Source of the DNA: Arabidopsis thaliana
Taxonomy: Eukaryota > Streptophyta > Magnoliopsida > Brassicales > Brassicaceae
Assembly: GCF_000001735.4 (NCBI RefSeq)
Contig: NC_003074.8
Location: forward strand, 10,664,101-10,728,100
Length of the DNA stretch: 64,000 nucleotides
Direction of reading: 5' to 3'
Numbering within the stretch: the stretch's first letter is position 1; each line of letters starts with the position of its first letter. Both the position numbers and the translations under genes were made by a program. Shown one piece after another: positions 54,581-64,000 of the stretch. The notes beneath the pieces are model-generated. The model was not told the origin of the DNA, did no database searches, and worked only from the letters and a program-made list of their open reading frames with translations.

Positions 54581-57500
54581 AATTACAAACACCTATTGAT
54601 CTAGAAAAACTAAACCCTAAGATACTATAAATGGAACCCAAACAAAAATCATTAAACGAAATGAAATTATCTCAAGTTTCAATTTTCAGAAATCTAGCAG
54701 CAATATTGTTGGACGGAAGAGAGATTGGTCAGTTGTGAGATTTGGTCGTCGGAACAGTGACGGTGGCTTTGACAAGATGGAGGAAAAAGACAGTAAATAA
54801 TTGGGGGTATAAGTGTATATATTACACATTCTATACAGAATATCGTAGTCGTTTTTTGTTATGGTTATTTATTTAATTTGTTGTTTTTTATGGTTATCTA
54901 CTCCAATTTCCCTTTTTTTAACAGACTAGGTTTTAAAACTATGTTACGCATGCGTTTATTTAATATATATAAATGTAAGCTGTATTCAAGTCATGATAGT
55001 TATTAATATTATTTTATATAATTATAATGTGGTGGTCTCTAGTTTTTTAAATTACTAGTTTAGAAAAATTACATTCGAAAAACATAATTTTAATAATTAT
55101 AAAATTCTATAATGTTTAAGAATCAAATCAGATTAAAAGAATCAAATCTGACTAAAAGAATCATGAATCAATCTTGTTTTCTTATATTCAAATTGCTGCC
55201 AACACATGTCATTGTATACTTTTCATATTCCTTCTTGTAATTTTCTGTTGTCAAATTTTTATGGTCGTTGTTATCGTTATTTTCACCGTCTGTTTCTCTG
55301 TTATACTAATCTTTTCCTTCCTCTCCTCTTTCCTCACTTTCTTCTTCATCCTCTCCATCTTCTTCTGTAACAAACATTTGTTATTATGTGGTTAAAAAAC
55401 AGAGTAGAAAATTTAAACTTACTAACATTAACCAAACATATATAGCTCAATATGCATGTGGATTAACTATTCAAAACAATGTTGTTCATTTAACCTTTTG
55501 AACTTGAAATTTGATGTCTTTCTACCATAATTTAGTTCCACGTCTCCTACAAAGTTTCAGAATACTCCTACTAAATTATAAATTATTCAGAGTATGTTTA
55601 GATGTTCGTTTAATGTCTATACGGGACTGGTGAGATCTAAAACTTCAGAAAAAAATCTTTTCAAGCAGGTTGAAGAAACTTAGATAAAACAAATACACAC
55701 AAAAAAACCCCGTTTAAATCTATATCATACCATTAAACCTACATACATTAACACCAGAAACCATATATCCACGTTTCTCTCTTTCTCATTTATTTTTTTT
55801 TACGTTGAAAGCGACCCTCTTTGATACCTAGATTATGACGTCAATTGTTCATAATGCAAGGGAACTCTCAACAATTAAATTTATTATCTTTCTTATGTCT
55901 TGCCAATTCCCGTTCTTGACTGGAATTGGTACTCCAAAAAGAACAAAAAATTTCACAATTTTAACAAAAGTCTCCATACATTTTACCTGGTTAGATTTCA
56001 TCCAACTAAATTATATACAACCTAAGTTTTTAAAAAGAACTACACAATAAGTTACCTCATTAGCCATAGATGTACTTGCAATTTCACGTAAACTATTTTT
56101 ACTATATTGGTCTAAACATCTTTTCCAAGAGAGGTTTCTTGCATGGTCTTACATGTATGATTGATAATTTGATTCATGTTAGGTTGTTTGATCTACTTTT
56201 TGTTAATATTAGCTTCTTTTGGGACTTATTTCTCTTAATGCATGTGTTCGGATTGATCACCAAATACTGATCCAAGGGATTAGGACTCCTATCGGGTAAC
56301 TCTAATCCTAAAAATAGTGTTACCAATCCTTCGTGTTGTTGCTTGCGATAGTTGAGTAACATGACTTAGTACTAAGTGAATCAATCTTTAATGTGTCGAA
56401 CTATGCGTCGTTGCTTGCGAAAGTTGAGTAACAGAATATAGGGAGTTTTGACTATTAGACCCATAGCCTGGACTAATTCGTTTACTCAGCCGTTCTTCCT
56501 TTGCGGTGTCTATGGCGGAGTTGGTGACGTTATGGTGGGTATAGCTGTGTGATTCGGTGGTTAGCGACTGTTCCTTTGGTTCTGCTTGGCTTGCGTGAAT
56601 TTCGTCTCCAGAGGCTCTAATATCTCAAGCCTATTTGGGTAGAATCTAATATATATATATATATTTTTTTATTTAAATTAAAATAGAAAACAAAGAGCTA
56701 TGGAAAATAGAGTAGAAAGTATGTAATAAGATAGAGTTGAAATGTAGTACGTAGTAGAAAATGGTCTAGACGATGTCGATTACCTTTTAGAACCGCGGAG
56801 ACGAATAAACAATGAATTTAGACAGAAATGATTATTGAATGGTTCCAAGGACGTGTAGTGTAGCAACGCATAAAACAGTTCAACACTATTAAAAATGTGC
56901 GTAAATAAGTTAGTTCATGCATACATATTGGATACTGTTATCCTATACGTGGTTTTGTCGGAAAACGTACATAAGATGTGACCACATTAACATAGAAATC
57001 AAATTGTAATGATTTACTAAGAAAGAGTGGTGTGAAATTGGCTTTTCAAAACACGCTCGACAAAGCGTTCACATTACACGGTTCTTTATTTCGACAAACA
57101 CATATTTACCTTGTTCCATAAGTTGTGGGAAAAATGTGGCCAAAACTATAATATATGTATATTATATATATTTTATTTAAATAGATCCGATTTTGAATAC
57201 CGAAAGAAGATCACATGAAAATAGATTGGAGAAGGAAAAAGACAAGAAAAAAGCTAGGAAACTTCGAAAAAGTAAAGTTACGTATAGCTTTTTAATCATA
57301 AAGGTTGGAAACTCGTTTTGCTACCCAATTTTCTAAACATCAAAATTTCTTTCTTTTTCTGAAAAAGTGAAAATTATACTATATGGAGACTAGGCTAATG
57401 TGATTTGTGTGATATTATATCCATTAATATTTGAGATATGATATGATGATCATTAGATCATATGAAGATTGATATATATGTTATCGCAAAAGGAAAAATA

Positions 57501-57817
57501 TAAAAGAAAAAACAAACCGACCAAGTTGACTCTATTGGACTTCAATTTCATCATCCACTACTACAAAATAATATACTATTAGAAGACCGTCTTCCGAAAG
57601 GTCTTAGCCTCTTAGGCAAATAATTAACGAATACATACCTTTTAAAACTTAGAGAAATTTCTTAGTGTTCAATAGTATTACAATGAGAGAAAACAAATTA
57701 AAAATGCCAAATTATAGCGACTTTTCATTAATTGAACCAAATAAAGCTTATTGGAGTACATTATAACTAATAAAGATAACAAATCAATACACCAGCATGA
57801 AAATCTTCTAAAAGATA

Positions 57818-58030
57818 CTCCTTCCATTTTATAATATAAGTTGTTTTGAATCAATTTTTTTTTTTCATAATATAAGTTATTTTCAAATTTTTATACAAAT
57901 TATATATTATTTTAATATTTTATGATTATTTATATTATACAGTCTCTTTTATGATTAGTTGAACTTTTTAAAAGTAAATATTCTTAATCTAAGTTCTTTT
58001 AGTTAAAACAACTTATATTGTAAAACAGTG
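57818..58030. mobile_element. Stowaway/mariner-like MITE, 213 bp
   Basis: The left end CTCCTTCCATTTTATAATAT... and the reversed right end CACTGTTTTACAATATAAGT share AATATAAGTTGTTTT; TA flanks at 57816-57817 and 58031-58032. The paralogous promoter of At3g28610 lacks it at the matching position (about 60630), so it post-dates that duplication. Confidence 0.75.
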
Positions 58031-58317
58031 TATAACAAGTCAAATTATGGCAACTGAAAAATTGTTTGAACCGAATAAAGCTTACTATAATTTTCTACAA
58101 CTCAATTAATATTGGTAGTGAAAAGGAAAAATAATAATTTGGAAAAAAGTAATAGGGGGGGCAAGGATTTCCAAAGTGGAAACATGCACATACATATATC
58201 TTTTTGTTGTCTTTTCGAATAGACACATTTCCTTTATATATGTAATAAAAACTATATATATACTCTCATACCCAACCACGACCAACTACTCCTAACAACA
58301 AAAAAGAAAAAGATCTC

Positions 58318-58336
58318 AAATACGATCTGAAAAATA
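58318..58336 (+). other. Leader of At3g28600
   Basis: Short stretch before three successive ATG codons (58337, 58340, 58343). The TATA box is probably ACTATATATATACTC at about 58250-58264. Confidence 0.5.
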
Positions 58337-59770
58337 ATGATGATGGGAAATACATTTGGTTCAAGTTTGGCGAGTTTATTCTTCTTGTGGGCAACTATTC
58401 AACAAATCTTCCCAAACCATCTCAGAATCGCCATTAAAGAGTTTCTTATCTCCACAATACAACAACTCTCATTTGTCCAGAGATTTTCCGACAGATTCAT
58501 CAACTTCTTTTCGCCTTATGTCGAAATCAGCTTCTCTCAATACGAAGATTATCAATTCAATCACGCATTTGCAGCCATTGAGACTTACCTTGGGGCAAAA
58601 GCAACTGATAAAGCCAAGCATCTAAGAGCAAGCCAAGTTAAAGAGAGTAAAGGTTTGGTCTTGAAACGAGACGAGACTAAAGTCCGAGATGAGTATGAAG
58701 GAGGTACTGTCTGGTGGGAGATGGAAACCGACTCCACAGGATATAGAACATTCAAACTCACTTTCCATAGACGCTCGCGAGATATTGTAACCGACTCTTA
58801 CATAAAATATGTTTTTGAAGAAGGCAAATCGATTCAAGCCAAGAGCAAGCAGATGAAGTTGTTCACAAATAATCCGAGTTCTCACTGGGGCACTAGCAAG
58901 AAGAGTTTTTGGAGATATATTGATTTTGAGCATCCCGCAAGTTTTCACACGCTAGCTATGGATACAAAGAAGAAAGAGGAGATCTTGAATGATCTTGCTG
59001 CGTTTAGCAATGGTAAAGAGTATTACAAGAAAATAGGTAAAGCTTGGAAGAGGGGTTACTTGCTACATGGACCACCAGGGACCGGTAAATCAACAATGAT
59101 CGCTGCAATGGCGAATCATTTAAACTATAGTATCTATGATCTTGAACTCACGGCTATACGTAACAACTCGGAGTTGAGGAAGCTACTCACTGCTACTTCT
59201 AGCAAGTCGATCATCGTGATTGAAGATATAGATTGTTCTTTGGATCTTACGGGAAAGAGAAAGAAAGAGAAAAACTTGATGACCTCGAGAGAAGATGGAG
59301 AACAAGGTACCGAAGAAGACAAGAGTTTTGTAACACTCTCGGGGCTTTTGAACTTCATTGATGGCATTTGGTCTGCTTGTGGACAAGAGAGGATTATTAT
59401 CTTCACTACGAATCACTTTGAGAAACTTGACCCGGCTTTGATCAGGAGAGGGAGAATGGACATGCATATTGAGTTGTCATACTGTTCTTTCGAGGCGTTT
59501 AAGATTCTCGCCAAGAACTATCTTGATCTTGATACTCATCCTCTATTCAAGAAGATCGAATCATTATTGAAGGAAACGAAGATCGCACCAGCTGATGTTG
59601 CTGAGAACTTGATGAAGAAGAATACTGAAATAGATGCTGATGGATCTCTTAAAGATCTAATTCAAGCTCTGGAGGGGAAGAAGAAGATTCATGGAGCTCA
59701 AGTAGATGAACCGAAGGACAAATATACCAAGAAGTTTTATAAAGCATTTTGCATGTCATCTAAAGCCTGA
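58337..59770 (+). CDS. AT3G28600: BCS1-like AAA ATPase, short-insert type (At3g28600)
   Basis: 477 residues from the first of three consecutive Met codons, 475 if the third (MGNTFG) is used. Anchor at about 6-24 (FGSSLASLFFLWATIQQIF), N-terminal domain, Walker A GPPGTGKST 244-252 preceded by LLH (His where paralogues have Phe or Tyr), Walker B IIVIEDIDCSLDLTG, moderate insert (KRKKEKNLMTSREDGEQGTEED), sensor-1 FTTNH, LDPALIRRGRMDMHIELSYC. The tail is short, ending AFCMSSKA. Tandem pair with At3g28610: the proteins are nearly collinear and the upstream DNA aligns for over 600 bp. Intronless. Membrane AAA motor by family; substrate unknown. Confidence 0.92.
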   Translation: MMMGNTFGSSLASLFFLWATIQQIFPNHLRIAIKEFLISTIQQLSFVQRFSDRFINFFSPYVEISFSQYEDYQFNHAFAAIETYLGAKATDKAKHLRASQVKESKGLVLKRDETKVRDEYEGGTVWWEMETDSTGYRTFKLTFHRRSRDIVTDSYIKYVFEEGKSIQAKSKQMKLFTNNPSSHWGTSKKSFWRYIDFEHPASFHTLAMDTKKKEEILNDLAAFSNGKEYYKKIGKAWKRGYLLHGPPGTGKSTMIAAMANHLNYSIYDLELTAIRNNSELRKLLTATSSKSIIVIEDIDCSLDLTGKRKKEKNLMTSREDGEQGTEEDKSFVTLSGLLNFIDGIWSACGQERIIIFTTNHFEKLDPALIRRGRMDMHIELSYCSFEAFKILAKNYLDLDTHPLFKKIESLLKETKIAPADVAENLMKKNTEIDADGSLKDLIQALEGKKKIHGAQVDEPKDKYTKKFYKAFCMSSKA

Positions 59771-60359
59771 TTTCTCATTTCTATTGTTTTTAATTTCCTT
59801 CATATCATTAGACTCGATTGCTAAAAGTTAAGTTCGGCAGTTATACAAAAATTGTTGTACTTGTAAATTTTTATAATTAATAGTATTCATTATTCAATAG
59901 AAAGTAAACGTTATACAGCTTTAGTCACATCAAATTTCCTAGGTGGAGAGACTCTAGACCAATATGATGTTGAGTTATATAATATGCAGTAATTTGTGAG
60001 ACATGAATGAATGATGATCATATGAAATTGATATTTGGTATCGAGAGTGTGAATATAGGTTTTAACCTAATCCCTACAGAATAAAAATAGACCGACCAAA
60101 TTGACTTGTGAAAGTTGTATCATGCACTTTAGCATGACTTTTTTTTTTTTTTACATAACTTTATCATCATCACTACTACAAAATCATATAGTTTAAGAAG
60201 ACCATGTTCAGAAGGGTGTTTAGGCAACTTTTGAACGGAATTTTACGTGTTTGATAGTATTACGAAGAGAGAAAATAATATGAAAATTGACAATATAATT
60301 ACATGAGTCGAGTTATTACGCCTCTTCACTAATTGAACCAAATAAAGCTAATTTGATTA
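59771..60359. other. Spacer, upstream of At3g28610
   Basis: 3' UTR of At3g28600, then DNA homologous to 57400-57810 (the upstream region of At3g28600). Shared words include ACTACTACAAAAT (60174 and 57568) and AATTGAACCAAATAAAGCT (about 60331 and 57730). Confidence 0.6.
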
Positions 60360-60578
60360 CTCAATCTGTTTCAATTTATTTGTAGTTTAGAGGTGTCAAT
60401 AAATAAAATGTATCTAAAAGTTTAACCAATTATATTTTACAGTATAGTTTTTATTTGTTGAATTAGTTATAATTAATAATGTTTTCGTGTAAAAGAAGTA
60501 AATTAAATATATAAAAAATATGATTTTTTAATCTATCTGCCAAAATCTTGAACTACAAGTAAATTGAAACAGAGGAAG
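60360..60578. mobile_element. Stowaway/mariner-like MITE, 219 bp
   Basis: The left end CTCAATCTGTTTCAATTTAT and the reversed right end CTTCCTCTGTTTCAATTTAC match over about 30 bp. TA flanks at 60358-60359 and 60579-60580. The At3g28600 promoter has an empty site at the matching position (about 57752), so insertion followed the duplication. Confidence 0.8.
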
Positions 60579-60889
60579 TATATAATAACAAGGAAACAAA
60601 CCAAGATACCAACTAGAAAATCTTCTGAAAAAAGTATATATGAGTCAAATTATGGCAACTCATAATTATTTGTTGAACCAAAATTTGAAAAGGATCAGTA
60701 ACAAAATTTGGAAAATAGTAGTACATAACTTGCAGAACAAGGACTTCCAAAGTCGAAACATAGAAAGCTTTGTTCTTGTTTGTCTTGGAACACACACATT
60801 ACTTTTGCAAGTAATAGACACTATATATACTCATAGCCAAACACAACCAACTCATATAAAACAAGAGAGGATTTGATCTAAAGATTAAG
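60579..60889 (+). promoter_or_regulatory. Proximal promoter and leader of At3g28610
   Basis: TATA box CTATATATACTC at about 60822-60834, about 60 bp before the ATG, closely matching ACTATATATATACTC in front of At3g28600. Shared AGTCAAATTATGGCAACT block at about 60642 (58037 in the copy). Confidence 0.6.
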
Positions 60890-62314
60890 ATGATGGGAAA
60901 TATGTTTGGTTCAAGCTTGGCGAGTTTGTTCTTCTTGTGGGCAACTATTCAACAAATCTTCCCTAACCACCTTAAGATCGCCATTAAGGAGTTTTTTCTC
61001 TCTACAATCCAGCAAATCTCTTTTGCCAAGAGATTTTCCGACAAATTCATTAACTTTTTCTCACCTTATGTCCAAATCAACTTCTCTGAATACGAAGATT
61101 ATCGAGTCAATCACGCTTTCGACCCTATCGAGACTTACCTTGGAGCAAAAGCAACTGATAAAGCCAAGCATCTAAGAGCAAGCCAGGTTAGAGAGAGTAA
61201 GGGCTTGGTTTTAAAACGAGACGAGACTAAAGTCCGAGATGAGTATGAAGGAATTCGTGTCTGGTGGGAGATGGAAACCGACTCCGCAGGATATAAAACA
61301 TTGAAGCTCACTTTCCATAGACGCTCGCGAGATATTGTAACCAACTCTTACATAAAATATGTTGTTGAAGAAGGCAAATCGATTGATGCTAAGAACAAGA
61401 AGATGAAGTTGTTCACAAACAATCCGAGTTCTCATTGGGGATCCAGCAAGACTAGTTTTTGGAGATATATTGACTTTGAGCATCCTGCGACTTTCGAGAC
61501 GTTAGCTATGGATCCGAAGAAGAAAGAGCAGATCTTGAATGATCTTGCTGCGTTTAATAACGGTAAAGATTATTACAAGAAGATTGGGAAAGCTTGGAAG
61601 AGGGGTTACTTGCTCTATGGACCACCGGGAACCGGTAAATCAACAATGATCGCTGCAATGGCGAATCTTTTGAACTATAGTATCTACGATCTTGAACTCA
61701 CGGCTATACAGAACAACTCAGAGTTGAGGAAAATACTCACTGCTACTTCTAATAAGTCGATTATCGTGATTGAAGACATTGATTGCTCGTTGGATCTTAC
61801 TGGCAAAAGAAAGAAGAAAGAGAGCAACTTGATGATATGGAGAAAAGATGGAGACCAAGACAATGAAGAAAACAAGAGTTTCGTAACACTCTCGGGGCTT
61901 TTGAACTTCATTGACGGGATCTGGTCTGCTTGTGGACAAGAGCGGATCATTGTCTTCACCACGAATCACTTGGCGAAACTTGACCCTGCTCTAATCAGGA
62001 GAGGGAGAATGGATATGCATATAGAGTTGTCCTATTGCACTTTCGAGGCGTTCAAGACTCTAGCCAAGAACTATCTGGATCTTGATTCTCATCCCCTGTT
62101 CAGTAAGATCGAGTCTTTAATGAAGGAAACGAATATCGCGCCGGCTGATGTTGCTGAGAACTTGATGAAGAAGAATCGTGAAACAGATGCTGATGGATCT
62201 CTTAACGATCTGATTGAGTCTCTGGAGAGAAAGAAGAAGGTTCAGATAGCTCAAGTAGATGAACACAAGGAATATAGTAATAAGATAGTTGAAGCATTTC
62301 GCAAGTTATTTTAA
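60890..62314 (+). CDS. AT3G28610: BCS1-like AAA ATPase, short-insert type (At3g28610)
   Basis: 474 residues from the first of two Met codons (MMGNMFGSSLASLFFLWATIQQ). Walker A GPPGTGKST 243-251 preceded by LLY, Walker B IIVIEDIDCSLDLTG, insert KRKKKESNLMIWRKDGDQDNEEN, sensor-1 FTTNHLAKLDPALIRRGR, MDMHIELSYC, lid with IAPADVAENLMKKN. Ends EAFRKLF. Sister of At3g28600; differences are spread evenly and all catalytic residues are kept, so both copies look functional. Intronless. Confidence 0.92.
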   Translation: MMGNMFGSSLASLFFLWATIQQIFPNHLKIAIKEFFLSTIQQISFAKRFSDKFINFFSPYVQINFSEYEDYRVNHAFDPIETYLGAKATDKAKHLRASQVRESKGLVLKRDETKVRDEYEGIRVWWEMETDSAGYKTLKLTFHRRSRDIVTNSYIKYVVEEGKSIDAKNKKMKLFTNNPSSHWGSSKTSFWRYIDFEHPATFETLAMDPKKKEQILNDLAAFNNGKDYYKKIGKAWKRGYLLYGPPGTGKSTMIAAMANLLNYSIYDLELTAIQNNSELRKILTATSNKSIIVIEDIDCSLDLTGKRKKKESNLMIWRKDGDQDNEENKSFVTLSGLLNFIDGIWSACGQERIIVFTTNHLAKLDPALIRRGRMDMHIELSYCTFEAFKTLAKNYLDLDSHPLFSKIESLMKETNIAPADVAENLMKKNRETDADGSLNDLIESLERKKKVQIAQVDEHKEYSNKIVEAFRKLF

Positions 62315-63590
62315 GCTTGATTCATGATCTGATTCAGTTTCTTTTCACTATTGTTGTCGAGTCTTAACATAAAAATTCACAGATAAGTAAACTTGTATCG
62401 CTGCACAGAACATTGATGATTAATTAAGTTAGTCCCGTTTGGTTTACCTGTGTAGATTTTCTAGTCAGTTTCAAGATGACTGCATTCTAGTGACTCTTAG
62501 ACTTTCTCCAAAGCTCTCCTTTGGTGTTGAATCAAAGCATCACTCTGAATCATCTCCTCATCTTTCTTGAAAAGATCTTCCATCTCGATTCAAATGACGA
62601 AGCTGCAGAAACTAAACAAGGGAAGCTTTCATCATCCATAAACATATATACATTCACAAGGCAATGTTCAATTCTTAGAGATGAAGAAAGATGGTACCTT
62701 GACTTACAGAATGCAAGCACAAAGCCATGGTCTTCCTGTACTTGAAGCTTTTGCACCACCTCTGATTTCTCCATAGTGCTGCTTTAATCTAAATCAACAA
62801 CAAGCTCTTTACTTTTCAAATTCCTTGAAAACTATGAATCAAAAGCTCATGCCTTAAGCAGAAACCTCAATGTAACCAAAAAGCTCATGCCTTTTTGAAG
62901 CAGAAACCTAAATGGTAATCAAAAAGCTCAACAAGCACTTTGCTTTTTAGATTCCTTAAGATCTACAAGTCGAAAGCTCGTGCCTTTCGAAACAGAATCT
63001 ACCAAAATCCAATTTATATTCATAAGCATGAAGGGAGAAGAGACGATGACGAACCGGCGAGCGAAATCCGACATATGTTTTGATGGGTTCGGTCGTGGAG
63101 AGAATGAGATAAACGGACCAGACCAGGAATTAGATTTGGGGATCTCTTGCGATTGGATGCGAAGAAGAAGATGGACTCGGAACTTGGGTTTGGAAAGTTT
63201 TCAAATTTTTGAAACCCGGAGCTTTAGAGTTGCAGCAATGGGGAACGTCATCACAATTCTCTCGCCATCTTCATCATCTTCCCCATAATCACATACGCAG
63301 AATAATTCGACTTGCAAAACCAAGTTGAACCGAACCGAACCGAACCAAACCGAAGCTGAAAATTTAATTGGATTACCGGTTTGGTTGGGTTCGGAATTGA
63401 TTTGGTTTAAGCTCTGCTATAATGAGGTATGTTTATACCAACAAAAAAAAGGAAATACAACAATATATGACCGTTAAAACATGCTTAAAGTAAAAAACAA
63501 TAAGGAAATTAGAAAGAAAAAAGGAAATTAGAAAGAAGAAAGGAAATTAGGTTAACGCGTTACAACAAACTATAATCAGAAAATTTTGCT
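62315..63590. other. Spacer; possible small minus-strand transcript
   Basis: On the minus strand a frame from 62774 (MEKSEVVQKLQVQEDHGF...) has a strong donor GTAAGT, and a downstream TCTGCAG acceptor leads to a charged 28-codon frame (MEDLFKKDEEMIQSDAL...). The pieces do not join in one convincing frame and I recognise no family. An AACCGAA repeat with its inverse TTGGGTTCGG lies at 63315-63410. Confidence 0.3.
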
Positions 63591-63725
63591 TATATAAACA
63601 CAACAATACACTTTTTGTGACATCTCCACAATTACAATTTTCTCAACAATCTCTCTTCCTTACGAATCATCATCATCTTTCACTCTGTCTCTGATCAGTT
63701 TTGTTCAAATATCACTCGCTCGACA
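63591..63725 (+). promoter_or_regulatory. Core promoter and leader of the last gene
   Basis: TATA box TATATAAACA at 63591-63600, with a CT-rich leader of about 100 bases up to the ATG at 63726. Confidence 0.6.
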
Positions 63726-64000
63726 ATGGAAACAGAATCTTTCAAACTCGATGTTCATGTACAAGCTTTGTCTCAAGATCAGTCGTTAGGGTTCGTAAGT
63801 ACGGTACTAATCAGTCAATACAGAGAAGTAGAGGAATTTCTCATCAACGAGAAGGATGATACTGTCACAAGTCTCGGATCTTACCCGGAGGATTCTTCTA
63901 CTAGTCACGACCCACTAATCTCTCTGAAACTCCCAAGTTTCAAACCAAACGACGTCTATCAACGTCTCCAGACCCATCTCCACGATCATGACTTGTCCGA
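63726..64000 (+). CDS. N-terminal part of a gene cut by the window end (probably At3g28620, RING-finger family)
   Basis: 91 codons are visible, open to the window edge: METESFKLDVHVQALSQDQS... through YREVEEFLINEKDD to LKLPSFKPNDVYQRLQTHL. No zinc-binding cysteine pattern is in this part. In the gene order I remember, the next locus is a small C3HC4 RING-type E3 ligase whose finger would lie in the missing C-terminal half. That function is inference from position only; what is seen is an acidic, Ser-rich N-terminal region. Confidence 0.65.
   Translation, partial: METESFKLDVHVQALSQDQSLGFVSTVLISQYREVEEFLINEKDDTVTSLGSYPEDSSTSHDPLISLKLPSFKPNDVYQRLQTHLHDHDLS

Larger units (their letters stand above)
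54245..58317. other. 4-kb spacer with minisatellite and MITE
   Basis: Contains a GGTGAT/GCCGGTGG minisatellite (54364-54580), a small hydrophobic frame at 55174-55395 (73 codons, several stretches of Ile/Phe/Val; possible membrane protein, unsupported), a GC-richer island of unknown origin (56260-56640) and the MITE at 57818-58030. No confident gene. Confidence 0.45.

Noticed and set aside
54321-54641. 106-codon minus-strand frame rich in Val, Thr and Ala
   Set aside because: Produced by the triplet minisatellite; it has no domain, signal or promoter.
57566-57580. CACTACTACAAAA as a CACTA transposon end (also at 60172)
   Set aside because: Both copies lie in homologous promoter DNA of a tandem gene pair, no inverted partner was found, and the word differs from the usual CACTACAAGAA.
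62980-63288. 102-codon plus-strand frame
   Set aside because: No recognisable domain, and its GAA/GAG-rich start and Ser-rich end look like chance. It overlaps a possible minus-strand leader.
1-64000. tRNA, rRNA, snRNA genes and CRISPR-like arrays
   Set aside because: Scanned by eye for cloverleaf boxes (GGTTCGAATCC-type) and regularly spaced repeats; the only regular array is the extensin coding repeat.

Overview
The window is plant nuclear DNA. It has AT-rich spacers, short GT-AG introns, plant-specific families (LRR receptor kinase, CLE peptide, R2R3-MYB, extensin, BCS1-like AAA ATPases), MITEs and small Helitrons. The gene order matches what I remember of Arabidopsis thaliana chromosome 3, loci At3g28450 to At3g28620. 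That identification is from memory of the gene families and their order, not from a search.

Layout. 1-3.2 kb: AT-rich spacer with a MITE and a reverse-transcriptase-associated RNase H relic. 3.3-5.1 kb: the receptor pseudokinase BIR2 (+). 6.1-16.6 kb: a run of minus-strand genes, namely CLE25 (two exons, mature peptide split from its tail by an intron), an RsmD-type rRNA methyltransferase with a probable transit peptide (nine exons), the tapetal regulator MYB35/TDF1 (three exons), and a tandem pair of prolyl 4-hydroxylases with ShKT tails, P4H7 and P4H6. 18.1 kb: acidic ribosomal protein P2 behind a site II/telo-box promoter.

21.5-62.3 kb: a cluster of intronless BCS1-like AAA ATPases, all on the plus strand: seven intact (At3g28510, 520, 540, 570, 580, 600, 610) and one broken (At3g28560). 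Two lineages are visible: a long form with a lysine/glutamate-rich insert and charged tail (510, 520, 540, 560, 580), and a shorter form starting MGN- or MFAEN- (570, 600, 610). Upstream DNA was copied along with the genes. The cluster is interrupted by a degenerate hAT-type transposase gene (33.8-36.1 kb), a 1018-residue extensin (36.8-39.8 kb, -) and many small mobile elements. The window ends inside the first exon of another gene (At3g28620).

The genes do not form a pathway. Shared themes are cell-surface signalling (BIR2, CLE25), cell-wall hydroxyproline chemistry (two P4Hs and one extensin, whose prolines are the kind of residue P4Hs modify), and a tandemly amplified membrane AAA family. 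I found no convincing new enzymatic system. The most interesting structures are in the non-coding DNA: a near-perfect 88-bp inverted repeat able to form a long hairpin (42.6-42.9 kb), a perfect 33-bp palindrome (28.1 kb), three same-family Helitrons with intact ends, reciprocal MITE insertions with mutual empty sites in two duplicated promoters, a poly(A) insertion with a 13-bp target duplication, and a deletion scar with templated filler in the broken ATPase.
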